Position numbers and translations under genes: made by a program. A DNA stretch of 64,000 nucleotides, from contig NZ_LMRZ01000001.1 of assembly GCF_001428305.1 (NCBI RefSeq), positions 821,525 through 885,524 of the forward strand, in the 5' to 3' direction. Positions 57,431 through 64,000 of this stretch are shown in pieces. Source of the stretch: Janibacter sp. Soil728. GTDB lineage: Bacteria > Actinomycetota > Actinomycetes > Actinomycetales > Dermatophilaceae. The stretch's first letter is position 1; every line of letters begins with the position of its first letter. The notes under the pieces were generated by a model, which was not told where the DNA came from, ran no database searches, and was given only the letters and a program-made list of their open reading frames with translations.

Positions 57431-58168
57431 TCAGCCCTCGTGCTTGCGCCGCAAGGACCACATCTGGGGCGAGCGCTCGACCTCGACAGCGACCTCCCAG
57501 GGGAGGCCGCCGGGGGCGGTCTCGCGGCGGAAGCTCTGCACGAGCCGGCGGGAGAGCTGCGGGTCGGCGGCCACTCGCGCGGCCACGTCGCGAGCTGTCT
57601 GCTCGACCACGTCGTCCTCGACCGCTGCCCAGGCGAGGCCCCGCTCGACGGCCTGCTCGCCGCGCACCTCTTCGCCGAAGAGGCCCATCGCCGCAGCGGT
57701 CTCACGACCGGCAGTGCGGTGCAGCAGGGAGAGGTGACCACCGCCGGGGTGGATCCCGATCTGGGCGAAACCCGGCAGCAGGCGAGCTGTCGTCGAGACG
57801 ATGCGCAGGTCGGTGGCCATGGCGAGGTTGAGGCCCGCTCCGACGGCGGCACCGCGCACAGCGGCGATCGTGGGCAGGCCGATGGTCCCGATCGTCGTGA
57901 AGGCGCCATACACCGTCTCGAGATCGCGGTAGGCGCCGTCCTCGACGGGGTCGCTTCCGACGTCGGCGAGGACTCCTCGGACCGCGCCCGCGCAGAAGTG
58001 CTTGCCGCCGGTGACGACGACGGCCCCCACGGAGTCGTCTGCCTCTGCCGTGCGGGCGGCGTCGATCAGCTCACGGGACATCTCGACGGACAGCGCATTG
58101 CGCCGCTCGTGGGCGTCGAGTGTGATCGTCGCGATGCCGTCCGTGACGGCGTAGTTGACCTCGGTCAT
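57431..58168 (-). CDS. Enoyl-CoA hydratase/isomerase family protein
   Basis: The 245-aa crotonase-fold protein contains VVVTGGKHFCAGAVRGVLADV (oxyanion hole 1) and LPTIAAVRGAAVGAGLNLAMATDLRIVSTTARL (oxyanion hole 2). The position of the second hydratase Glu reads GIHPGGGHLSLLHR, so one catalytic carboxylate is replaced by Gly or His; the activity may be isomerase or thioesterase rather than hydratase. ATG 58166-58168 follows AAGGAGA and overlaps the YchJ-like stop (ATGA). Confidence 0.88.
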   Translation of the reverse strand: MTEVNYAVTDGIATITLDAHERRNALSVEMSRELIDAARTAEADDSVGAVVVTGGKHFCAGAVRGVLADVGSDPVEDGAYRDLETVYGAFTTIGTIGLPTIAAVRGAAVGAGLNLAMATDLRIVSTTARLLPGFAQIGIHPGGGHLSLLHRTAGRETAAAMGLFGEEVRGEQAVERGLAWAAVEDDVVEQTARDVAARVAADPQLSRRLVQSFRRETAPGGLPWEVAVEVERSPQMWSLRRKHEG

Positions 58169-58530
58169 CAGATCTCCTTCGTGTAGAACCAGCGGCCACC
58201 GCGACGGGTGAATTCGCTGCGTTCGGCGAGTTCGCCATCGGTGTGCCGGGCGATGAAGTCGACGACACCCGTGGTGTCGTCCACGCCTCCGCCGATGGTC
58301 TCCCGGACCTCCAGGCCGAGCCATCGGGTGTCGTCGAGGTGGACCTCGGACGGTCGTGTCCGGCCGTCCCAGGTGCGCCACAGGTGCTCGGCATTGCCGT
58401 ACACGTGGGCGGTGTAGCGGCTGCGCATGAGCGCTTCGGCCGTCACGGCCTGGCGCTCAGCGGCCAGCAGTGGGCCGCAGCACTGCGCGTAGGTCTCTCC
58501 GGAGCCGCAGGGGCAGGGGTCAGCGGTCAT
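58168..58530 (-). CDS. YchJ-family (UPF0225) SEC-C motif protein
   Basis: The 120-aa protein begins MTADPCPCGSGETYAQCCGPLLAAERQA, an SEC-C-like zinc motif (CPCGSGxxYxxCC). It continues ALMRSRYTAHVYGNAEHLWRTW, VDFIARHTDGELAERSEFTRRGGRWFYTKE, the YchJ domain. The family is widespread and without defined activity. It overlaps the enoyl-CoA hydratase gene by 1 base. ATG 58528-58530 was chosen. Confidence 0.9.
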   Translation of the reverse strand: MTADPCPCGSGETYAQCCGPLLAAERQAVTAEALMRSRYTAHVYGNAEHLWRTWDGRTRPSEVHLDDTRWLGLEVRETIGGGVDDTTGVVDFIARHTDGELAERSEFTRRGGRWFYTKEI

Positions 58531-58574
58531 GGATGCAGGGTAGGCCAGGTCGGTCTGCCGGCTGCGGACGTCGG

Positions 58575-59210
58575 TCAGCCGCGAAGGGCGGTGCTGCGGA
58601 TGTGCTCCTCGAGCGCGGTCGATAGCGCGGCGCCGTCCCCGGCCCCGAGGAGGTCGACGAGTTGGTCGTGCTCGCGGGTGAGCGCGAGCAGGTGGCGCTG
58701 GGGCGTCGGTGCCCCCAGCCGGGCCAGCCGCACGAAGGCCCCGAGCTGGTCGAGCAGCAGCATGAGGGTGGGCATCGCGGCAGTAGCCGCGAGGGCCCGG
58801 TGGAAGGCCTCGTCGGCCTCGAGGAAGGCGGTGACGTCGCCACCCTTCGCCTGGCGGCGCTGTCGGTCGACCAGTGCACGGAGCTCTTCGAGGTCCTCGT
58901 CGGTGCGCCTCTCGCAGGCCGTCTGCGCCGCGGTGACCTCCAGCGCCACGCGAAGGGAGGTCACCTCGCGTCGGTGCTCCGGCGAGATGTCGACGACGCG
59001 TAGCTGCCGCCGCGGCCCGGGGACGAGCAGCCCTTCGCTGGTCAGGGCCCTCAGCGCCTCGCGCACGGGCGTGCGTGAGACGTCGTGCTCGGCCGCGGTC
59101 GTGGCCTCGTCCACCGGGTCTCCGGCAGCCAGTCGCCCGGTCAGGATGTCGTCCCGCAGCGCCGCGTGCAGGCGCCCTGCCTTGGTGGAGGGCGAAGGGG
59201 AGATCGTCAC
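58575..59210 (-). CDS. GntR-family regulator with FCD domain
   Basis: The 211-aa protein has a winged helix at 10-75 (LHAALRDDILTGRLAAGDPVDEATTAAEHDVSRTPVREALRALTSEGLL) and an FCD ligand domain with EADEAFHRALAATA and REHDQLVDLL. The metal-binding His residues are in FH and EH, usual for FCD proteins sensing carboxylic acids. It starts at GTG 59208-59210, 3 bases after the VOC gene stop, and is thus cotranscribed with it. Two GntR-like boxes precede the VOC gene. Confidence 0.92.
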   Translation of the reverse strand: MTISPSPSTKAGRLHAALRDDILTGRLAAGDPVDEATTAAEHDVSRTPVREALRALTSEGLLVPGPRRQLRVVDISPEHRREVTSLRVALEVTAAQTACERRTDEDLEELRALVDRQRRQAKGGDVTAFLEADEAFHRALAATAAMPTLMLLLDQLGAFVRLARLGAPTPQRHLLALTREHDQLVDLLGAGDGAALSTALEEHIRSTALRG

Positions 59211-59213
59211 CGG

Positions 59214-59639
59214 CTACTTCGCGAAGATCATCGACTCGTCGGCGAAGGCCTTGAACTCCATGGCATTGCCGGCCGGGTCGAGGAAGAACATCGTCCACTG
59301 CTCGCCGGGCTGCCCCGCGAAGCGCAGGTAGGGCTCGATGACGAACTGCGCGTCGGCGGCCTTCATCTTGTCCGCGAGGTCATGGAAGTCGTCGTAGGAC
59401 AGCACGGCGCCGAAGTGCGGCACGGGGACCTGGTGCTCGTCGACGGGGTTGTGGCCCGCCGGGCCGGGGGAGCCATCAGCGGTCTGGTGGGTGACCACCT
59501 GGTGGCCGTAGAAGTTCCAGTCCACCCAGAGGGTGTCAGAGCGGCCCTCGCTCAGGCCGAGCACGCCGCCGTAGAAGGCGCGGGCAGCAGCGATGTCGTC
59601 GACGGGGATGGCCAGATGGAAGCAGGGGCGATCGGTCAT
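59214..59639 (-). CDS. VOC (glyoxalase/dioxygenase fold) protein
   Basis: The 141-aa protein has FHLAIPVDDIAAARAFYGGVLGLSEGRSDTLWVDWNFYGHQVVTH (first beta-alpha-beta-beta-beta module) and PHFGAVLSYDDFHDLADKMK, EQWTMFFLDPAGNAMEFKAF (second). Metal ligands are His8, His50 or nearby, His of VPHFG and Glu of AMEFK. ATG 59637-59639 follows AGGAGGA. It is the first gene of the operon with the GntR regulator, which probably responds to its substrate or product. The substrate is unknown. Confidence 0.9.
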   Translation of the reverse strand: MTDRPCFHLAIPVDDIAAARAFYGGVLGLSEGRSDTLWVDWNFYGHQVVTHQTADGSPGPAGHNPVDEHQVPVPHFGAVLSYDDFHDLADKMKAADAQFVIEPYLRFAGQPGEQWTMFFLDPAGNAMEFKAFADESMIFAK

Positions 59640-59665
59640 GGGTCCTCCTGGATCGGGTGAGCCCA

Positions 59666-59696
59666 ATGTATACATCGAGATCACTTGTGTACAAGT
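59666..59696. promoter_or_regulatory. Two adjacent GntR-type operator boxes
   Basis: ATGTATACAT (59666-59675) is a perfect palindrome. ACTTGTGTACAAGT (59683-59696) has perfect 6-bp arms. Both match the T-GT-AC-A pattern of FCD-GntR sites and lie 27-57 bases before the VOC start. AT content is unusually high for this window. Confidence 0.75.
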
Positions 59697-59716
59697 GGCA
59701 TGGCATCGGGACACGC

Positions 59717-59750
59717 AAAAACCGGCCCTGATCCTTGGATCAGAGCCGGT
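59717..59750 (-). terminator. Rho-independent terminator of tRNA-Pro with U-tract
   Basis: On the minus strand a 14-bp stem with one G-U pair (plus-strand ACCGGCCCTGATCC / GGATCAGAGCCGGT) is followed by a U-run (AAAA at 59717-59720 on the plus strand). Confidence 0.88.
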
Positions 59751-59759
59751 TTCGGCGGG

Positions 59760-59833
59760 TCGGGGTGACAGGATTTGAACCTGCGGCCTCTACGTCCCGA
59801 ACGTAGCGCGCTACCAAGCTGCGCCACACCCCG
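59760..59833 (-). tRNA. tRNA-Pro (anticodon CGG)
   Basis: On the minus strand the acceptor arms CGGGGTG and CACCCCG pair with discriminator A. The anticodon loop is TTCGGGA and the T-arm is CAGGTTCAAATCCTG. CCA is not encoded. It reads CCG. Confidence 0.95.
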
Positions 59834-59907
59834 AGCTGTTCGCCCCCTGCATCAGGAAGCGACAAGGAAGGATAACCCAGTCGTCGGCCCGAGTGACAAT
59901 CGGGGGC

Positions 59908-60417
59908 TCACCCCGGCAGCTGTGTGACCACGCCGTCGCCCAGCTGGGAGCCGCTCGTCGCCGTGCCCGTCGGTTCCGTCGGGCTCTGCGTCGTCACCGG
60001 TCCCGGGTCGACCGACGAGGTCTGGGGGGTGGGGGGCGGGGTCCACGGTGGTGTCCACGTCGACGTCGTCGGCTCAGGGGTCCATGACGAGGTCGACGTC
60101 GCGGTCGGCTCAGGGGTCCACGTGGACGTGGACGTCGTGGTGGGCTCAGGAAGCTCGGGCGTCGTCTCCGGCAGGTCCGGCTGGGTCGTCGACGTGGGTG
60201 TCGGCGAGCTCGTCGTGGTCGTCGAGCTCGCCCGGGTGGTCGAGGTGCTGGAGCTCTTCTTCGTGACCTTCTTCGCCGGGGTCGTCGACGAGCTGGTCGA
60301 CAGGGTGGGCGCCGGGGGCAGGTCGACGGCCGGTGCGGCGTCGGCGACCGCCCACGTGGAGGCGCCACCAGCGAAGATCGCGGCTGCGGTCAGCGCAGCC
60401 ACCTCTCGTACGTTCAT
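59908..60417 (-). CDS. Exported Ser/Thr/Pro-rich protein with WTPEP repeats
   Basis: The 169-aa protein has a signal peptide MNVREVAALTAAAIFAGGAS...AVADA (cleavage near 28). The rest is disordered and rich in Ser, Thr and Pro, with repeats such as STSTWTPEPTATSTSSWTPEP and TSTWTPPWTPPPTP. Such regions in actinobacteria are often O-mannosylated. It overlaps the metallophosphoesterase stop by ATGA and would be made with it. No folded domain is seen. Confidence 0.78.
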   Translation of the reverse strand: MNVREVAALTAAAIFAGGASTWAVADAAPAVDLPPAPTLSTSSSTTPAKKVTKKSSSTSTTRASSTTTTSSPTPTSTTQPDLPETTPELPEPTTTSTSTWTPEPTATSTSSWTPEPTTSTWTPPWTPPPTPQTSSVDPGPVTTQSPTEPTGTATSGSQLGDGVVTQLPG

Positions 60418-61352
60418 CGCGGCACCTCCTGGGAGACGAGGGTCAGCAGAGCGGCTTCTGGCCGGCAGGCGAACCGGATCGGAGCGTACCGCGAGGCACC
60501 CAGTCCGGCGCTGACGTGCAGCCACGCCGCATCTGCCGGTGCTGTCGTCGAGGTGCCGGCGCCGGGCCACCAGCGGGAGACTCCCTTCGCCCGACCCCGG
60601 TCGAGGTCGCAGTTGGTGACGAGGGCGCCGACACCGGGGACGCACAGCTGGCCGCCGTGCGTGTGACCGGCGATGACGAGACGCGCGCCATCGGCCGTCA
60701 TGGCATCGAGGATCCGCTGGTAGGGAGCATGCGTGACGCCGATGGTCGTGACGTCGGGATCGGCGGCTCCACCCACGGACGCGTAGTCATCGCGTCCGAT
60801 GTGTGGGTCGTCCACCCCGACGAAGTCGATGGGCACTCCTGCGAGCGTCATGCGGGTCCGCGCGTTGTCGAGGTCGCTCCACCCGTGCGAGGTCATCGCC
60901 GACCGCAGCTCGTCGGTGGGCAGGTCGATGCGAGTGCCCGAGACCTTGGCATGGTGCTTGGTGAGGTACCGGGCCGGGTTCTTGGGCGTCGGCGCGTAGT
61001 AGTCGTTGGACCCCATGACGAAGACACCCGGCCGCTCCAGCAGCGGCTCGAGACCCTGCAGGACCGCTGGCACGCCCTGCAGGTGGCTGAGGTTGTCACC
61101 GGTGTTGACGACGAGGTCCGGCTCGAGAGCCGCGAGCCCGCGGATCCACTCCGTCTTGGCTCGCTGTCCGGGGACCATGTGGATGTCGCTCAGCTGGAGC
61201 ACGCGTACCGGGAGCGACCCCGGCTGCAGGACCGGCAGGGTGAACCTTCGCAGCGCGAAGAGGCGCGGCTCGACGAGGGTGCCCCACGCCAAGGCGGTGG
61301 CCCCTGCGGCGGCGGTGCCGGCCAGCAGACGGGCGGAAGGGGGGAGAGTCAC
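60414..61352 (-). CDS. Membrane-anchored metallophosphoesterase
   Basis: The 312-aa protein has an N-terminal hydrophobic segment (6-26) and a calcineurin-like domain: VRVLQLSDIHMVPGQRAKTEWI, LVVNTGDNLSHL, FVMGSNDYYAP and GVTHAPY, LVIAGHTHGGQLCVPG. These are the DxH, GD, GN(S)D, H and GHTHG metal ligands. GTG 61350-61352 was chosen. It lies between yqeY and the Ser/Thr-rich gene. From memory, mycobacteria have a similar protein beside PonA2. Substrate unknown; a lipid or nucleotide phosphodiester is possible. Confidence 0.9.
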   Translation of the reverse strand: MTLPPSARLLAGTAAAGATALAWGTLVEPRLFALRRFTLPVLQPGSLPVRVLQLSDIHMVPGQRAKTEWIRGLAALEPDLVVNTGDNLSHLQGVPAVLQGLEPLLERPGVFVMGSNDYYAPTPKNPARYLTKHHAKVSGTRIDLPTDELRSAMTSHGWSDLDNARTRMTLAGVPIDFVGVDDPHIGRDDYASVGGAADPDVTTIGVTHAPYQRILDAMTADGARLVIAGHTHGGQLCVPGVGALVTNCDLDRGRAKGVSRWWPGAGTSTTAPADAAWLHVSAGLGASRYAPIRFACRPEAALLTLVSQEVPR

Positions 61353-61408
61353 GCAGCCATCTTCGCAAAGTGGACGAGCGATCGGGTGGACGCTGCCACA
61401 ATCGATCC

Positions 61409-61867
61409 ATGACCGACACCCTCAAGTCCACCCTCCAGCGCGACCTCCACGACGCGATGCGTGCCCGTGAGGCGGTCACGGTCGGCACCCTGCGCATGAC
61501 GCTGACAGCGATCAGCAACGAGGAGGTCGCCGGGACCTCCGCCCGCGAGCTCAGCGACGAGGAGACTCTCAAGGTGCTGGCCAAGGAGGCCAAGAAGCGC
61601 AAGGAGTCAGCAGCCGCGTATCGCGACGCCAGCCGGCCCGAGCTCGCCGAGCGCGAGGAGGCCGAGCTCGTGGTGCTCGAGGCCTACCTGCCCGAGCAGC
61701 TCGGCGACGACGAGCTCACCGCGATCGTCGACCGGGCCGTCAAGCAGGTCGGCGCGACCTCGATGGCTCAGATGGGGCAGGTCATGAAGGCCGCTCAGGC
61801 CGAGGCCGCCGGACGGGCAGACGGCGGGGTCATCGCGGCCAAGGTCAAGGCACGCCTGGCCGGCTGA
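61409..61867 (+). CDS. GatB/YqeY domain protein
   Basis: The 152-aa helical protein contains LHDAMRAREAVTVGTLRMTLTAI, VLAKEAKKRKESAAAYRDASRPELAEREEAELVVLEAYLP and MAQMGQVMKAAQAEAAGRADGGVIAAKVKARL, the complete YqeY pattern related to the tail of GatB. Its tRNA-linked role is not established. ATG 61409 was used. The gene is divergent from the metallophosphoesterase with 56 bases between starts. A bidirectional hairpin follows. Confidence 0.93.
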   Translation: MTDTLKSTLQRDLHDAMRAREAVTVGTLRMTLTAISNEEVAGTSARELSDEETLKVLAKEAKKRKESAAAYRDASRPELAEREEAELVVLEAYLPEQLGDDELTAIVDRAVKQVGATSMAQMGQVMKAAQAEAAGRADGGVIAAKVKARLAG

Positions 61868-61877
61868 GCCCGCTGAC

Positions 61878-61923
61878 ATGACGAAGGCGGTGCCCCTCCG
61901 TGGAGGGGCACCGCCTTCGTCAT
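61878..61923. terminator. Bidirectional terminator between yqeY and PBP genes
   Basis: The perfect stem opens ATGACGAAGGCGGTGCCCCT and ends with its complement. It lies between convergent genes and has the CCTTCGTCAT end shared with other hairpins here. Confidence 0.88.
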
Positions 61924-61935
61924 GTCCGGCTTCCG

Positions 61936-64000
61936 CTACTGCGTGGCAGTCTTCTTCGGCTTCGCAGGCTTGGTCGACTTCGTCGTCGCCTTGGGACTGG
62001 ACGTCTTGGACGTCGGCTTGGGGCTGGACGTCTTGGACGTCGACTTCGGAGCCGAGGTGGAGCTCGGCTTCGGTGCCGGCGGCGGAGGCGGAGGCGGCGC
62101 CTGGGTCGTGACCGGCGGCGGCGGAGGCGTGTACGGCGGCGGCGTGTACGGCGGGACCCCGCTGGAGACGTACATCGTCACCCTCGAGCCCTTGAGTGCC
62201 CTGCCCCGGGGCTCGGTGTAGGCGACTGAACCGGCCTGCGCGTGGCTCGGGACCTGGCTACCCTCCGTGGCCTTGAAGCCTGCCTTCTCGATCTTCTCCT
62301 TGGCCTGTGTCGGGCCCATGCCGGTGACGTCCGGGATGCTCCGCAGGTCGCCGTTGACGACCTTGCTGCTCGGCTTCTTGAACTTCTTCTCGGGCATGTC
62401 CTCGGACGCGGCGTTCATGATGTCGCTCCAGATCGGCGCGGCGAGAGTGCCACCGAAGACGTTCTTGTAGTAGCGACCACCGAGGGTGATCCCGTCCATG
62501 TCGTACTCACGGATCGGGGAGCCGACCCAGATCGCCGTCGACAGCTGGGGGGTGTAGCCGGCGAACCAGGACTGCTTGTGGTTGTCGGTGGTACCCGTCT
62601 TGCCAGCGGCCTGACGGCCACCGTCGAGTGCACTACCGTCTGCGGTCCCACCAGGCTCCAGCGGGCCGAGGAGGAGCTGCGTGACCCCCCTGGCGACACC
62701 CTTGTCGATGACCTGCTTGCACGGCGGGGTCTTGATCTTCATCTCCTTGCCGTTGGCCGTGGTGATCGACTCGATCGGGTTGGGCGGGCAGAACTTGCCG
62801 TCAGCGGCGAGCGTCGCGTACGAGGACGCGAGCTGAAGGGGGGAGGTCGAGTCGGAGCCGAGGACGAGGTTGGAGATGGCGTAGTCGCCCTTGACCTTCT
62901 TGCCGTTGGCGTAGCTGAGACCGTAGGGCAGCCCGTAGCCGTCCGTGAGCCCCATCTTGGACATGACCTTGGGGATGTTGCACGAGCCCACGTCGGAGGC
63001 CAGCTGCGCGAAGGCGGTGTTGATGGACTTCTTGGTCATCTCGGCCAGGGTCATCTTGCCGCCGACCTGGTAGTCGTTGGAGACGCGCCACGGCCCCGTG
63101 GTGGTGCACTTGGACTGGAACTCCTTCGACGAGAAGGCGTGGGGGTTCTTCACGCCGGCGTAGGGAGCATCGACCGTCGACTTCAGGGGCTTGCCCTTCT
63201 CGAGCGCGGCGACCAGCGCGTACATCTTCGCGGTCGACCCGATGGCGAAGCCGTTGGTGCCGCCGTACTGGGCCGGCACGCTCCAGGCCTGCTCGGAGTA
63301 GGTGGTCGTGGCCTTCTTCAGGCCCACCTTGTAGGTCGAGGTCTGGGCGATCGCCCGCACCTTGCCGGTGCCGGGCTCGACCAGGGCACCGGCGGCGCCG
63401 AACTTCTCGGTACCGCTGGGCACGCGCTCGGTGAGCTCCTTCTTGAGGTCCTTCTGCCAGTCGCGACGAAGGGTGGTCTTGATCCGCAGGCCGCCGGTGT
63501 TGACCGCGAGCATGCGGGCGTCAGGGTCAGGACCCAGCTCCGGCATCTGACGCAGGTACTGGATGACGTAGTTGCAGAAGTAGGGGTCGGCCGCCTTGGA
63601 GCAGGTGCCGCCCTCGTTCTTCTTGATCTTGAGCATGCTCTCGACGCTCTGGGACTTCGCCTTGTCCGCCTGCTCCGGGGTGATCATCCCCAGCTGCTGC
63701 ATCCGGTTGAGGACTGTGTCGCGGCGCTGCTGGACCTCTTCGGGGTTGGTGCGCATGTTGAGGCGGCTCGGGGACTGGACCACCCCGGCGAGGGTGGCCG
63801 ACTCGGCGATGTTCAGCTCCTTGGCGTGCTTGCTGAAGAAGTGGTTGGCCGCGGCCTCCACGCCGTAGGCCTGGTCGCCGTAGAGCGCGAGGTTGAGGTA
63901 CCCGCCGAGGATCTGGTCCTTGGTGTGCGTCTTCTCGACGTTGAGGGCGTACTTCAGCTCCTGCAGCTTGCGGCTGTAGGTCTGCTCCGTGGCGGCCCGG
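61936..64000 (-). CDS. Class A penicillin-binding protein with PASTA domain (PonA2-like; N-terminus off window)
   Basis: About 688 residues are visible; the start lies beyond the window. The incoming frame begins in the glycosyltransferase domain: RAATEQTYSRKLQELKYALN, then DQILGGYLNLALYGDQAYGVEAAA. The transpeptidase has SxxK in GSTAKM (near 63235), SxN as SIN and KTG as GKTGTTD. A PASTA domain follows (IPDVTGMGPTQAKEKIEKAGF), then a Pro tail and a Ser/Thr/Lys-rich end. The family and the neighbouring metallophosphoesterase and YqeY genes resemble mycobacterial PonA2 (from memory). It polymerises and cross-links peptidoglycan. Confidence 0.94.
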   Translation of the reverse strand, partial: RAATEQTYSRKLQELKYALNVEKTHTKDQILGGYLNLALYGDQAYGVEAAANHFFSKHAKELNIAESATLAGVVQSPSRLNMRTNPEEVQQRRDTVLNRMQQLGMITPEQADKAKSQSVESMLKIKKNEGGTCSKAADPYFCNYVIQYLRQMPELGPDPDARMLAVNTGGLRIKTTLRRDWQKDLKKELTERVPSGTEKFGAAGALVEPGTGKVRAIAQTSTYKVGLKKATTTYSEQAWSVPAQYGGTNGFAIGSTAKMYALVAALEKGKPLKSTVDAPYAGVKNPHAFSSKEFQSKCTTTGPWRVSNDYQVGGKMTLAEMTKKSINTAFAQLASDVGSCNIPKVMSKMGLTDGYGLPYGLSYANGKKVKGDYAISNLVLGSDSTSPLQLASSYATLAADGKFCPPNPIESITTANGKEMKIKTPPCKQVIDKGVARGVTQLLLGPLEPGGTADGSALDGGRQAAGKTGTTDNHKQSWFAGYTPQLSTAIWVGSPIREYDMDGITLGGRYYKNVFGGTLAAPIWSDIMNAASEDMPEKKFKKPSSKVVNGDLRSIPDVTGMGPTQAKEKIEKAGFKATEGSQVPSHAQAGSVAYTEPRGRALKGSRVTMYVSSGVPPYTPPPYTPPPPPVTTQAPPPPPPPAPKPSSTSAPKSTSKTSSPKPTSKTSSPKATTKSTKPAKPKKTATQ

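Overview
The window is high-GC chromosomal DNA with GTG and TTG starts, strong G/C wobble bias, tRNA genes without encoded CCA, a mycobacterial-type small SRP RNA and typical actinobacterial families (LytR_C, DUF202, DUF5063, DUF3817, IcmF, PonA2-type PBP with PASTA). This points to a Gram-positive actinomycete. The gene content resembles Micrococcales (Intrasporangiaceae-like), but the placement below phylum is inference. From memory, several blocks (ponA2/metallophosphoesterase/YqeY, ask-asd, recR-dnaX-SRP RNA, tRNA-Ser genes, tadA) correspond to a Mycobacterium tuberculosis region not far from oriC. There is no rRNA operon, CRISPR array, insertion sequence or prophage.

Layout. 1-2900 holds a partial membrane Fe-S oxidoreductase with a repetitive C-terminal tail. 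3134-4659 is cysK-cysE. 5.1-11.1 kb has tRNA-Ser(UGA), an intracellular M4 protease with an emfourin-like tail, aroQ, a cold-shock gene, an LCP enzyme, tRNA-Ser(GCU), a DUF5996 gene, tRNA-Arg(ACG) and a 42-aa Cys-rich protein. 11.2-18 kb carries pckG, divergent from two acyl-CoA dehydrogenase genes, and a secreted subtilisin-like protease. 18-23.3 kb is a minus-strand group of marR, icmF, two DUF202 genes and a cobalamin/metal-receptor-like protein, with a candidate MarR box before both marR and icmF. 23.4-31.6 kb has sodA, a paired fluoride channel, an alanine-type aminotransferase, an acetolactate-synthase-like enzyme and pntAB. 31.8-42.9 kb has a PadR unit, PH-domain and small membrane proteins, upp, tadA, tRNA-Ser(CGA), three exported proteins, a LytR_C protein, a HerA-like ATPase, a large WXG100-like protein and lhgO. 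43-46.3 kb holds two coupled free-standing condensation/acyltransferase-like proteins and DUF3817. 46.4-57.4 kb has tRNA-Ser(GGA), SRP RNA, a disordered Asp/Gly-rich membrane protein, dnaX, recR, aspartate kinase, a degenerate aspartate-semialdehyde dehydrogenase, a double LytR_C protein and a PPi-type phosphofructokinase. 57.4-64 kb has enoyl-CoA hydratase, YchJ-like, GntR-VOC, tRNA-Pro(CGG), a metallophosphoesterase, YqeY and a partial PBP.

How genes work together. cysE makes O-acetylserine for cysK. IcmF and the acyl-CoA dehydrogenases fit acyl-CoA metabolism. PntAB balances NADH and NADPH. dnaX and recR serve replication and repair, with the SRP RNA and tRNA-Ser genes nearby. Three proteins of different build carry LytR_C domains, and with the class A PBP they give the window a cell-envelope theme.

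The most unusual signals are: (1) a short word, roughly G-R-CGAAGGG-R, that recurs about 55 times on both strands, inside genes in several reading frames and as inverted pairs in terminator stems, a pattern resembling DNA uptake sequences; (2) a family of intergenic palindromes with core GCATTGCC/GGCAATGC; (3) an asd homologue that has lost its catalytic cysteine but stays coupled to aspartate kinase; (4) a pair of orphan condensation-like proteins; (5) a WXG100-like large protein in an otherwise housekeeping neighbourhood.
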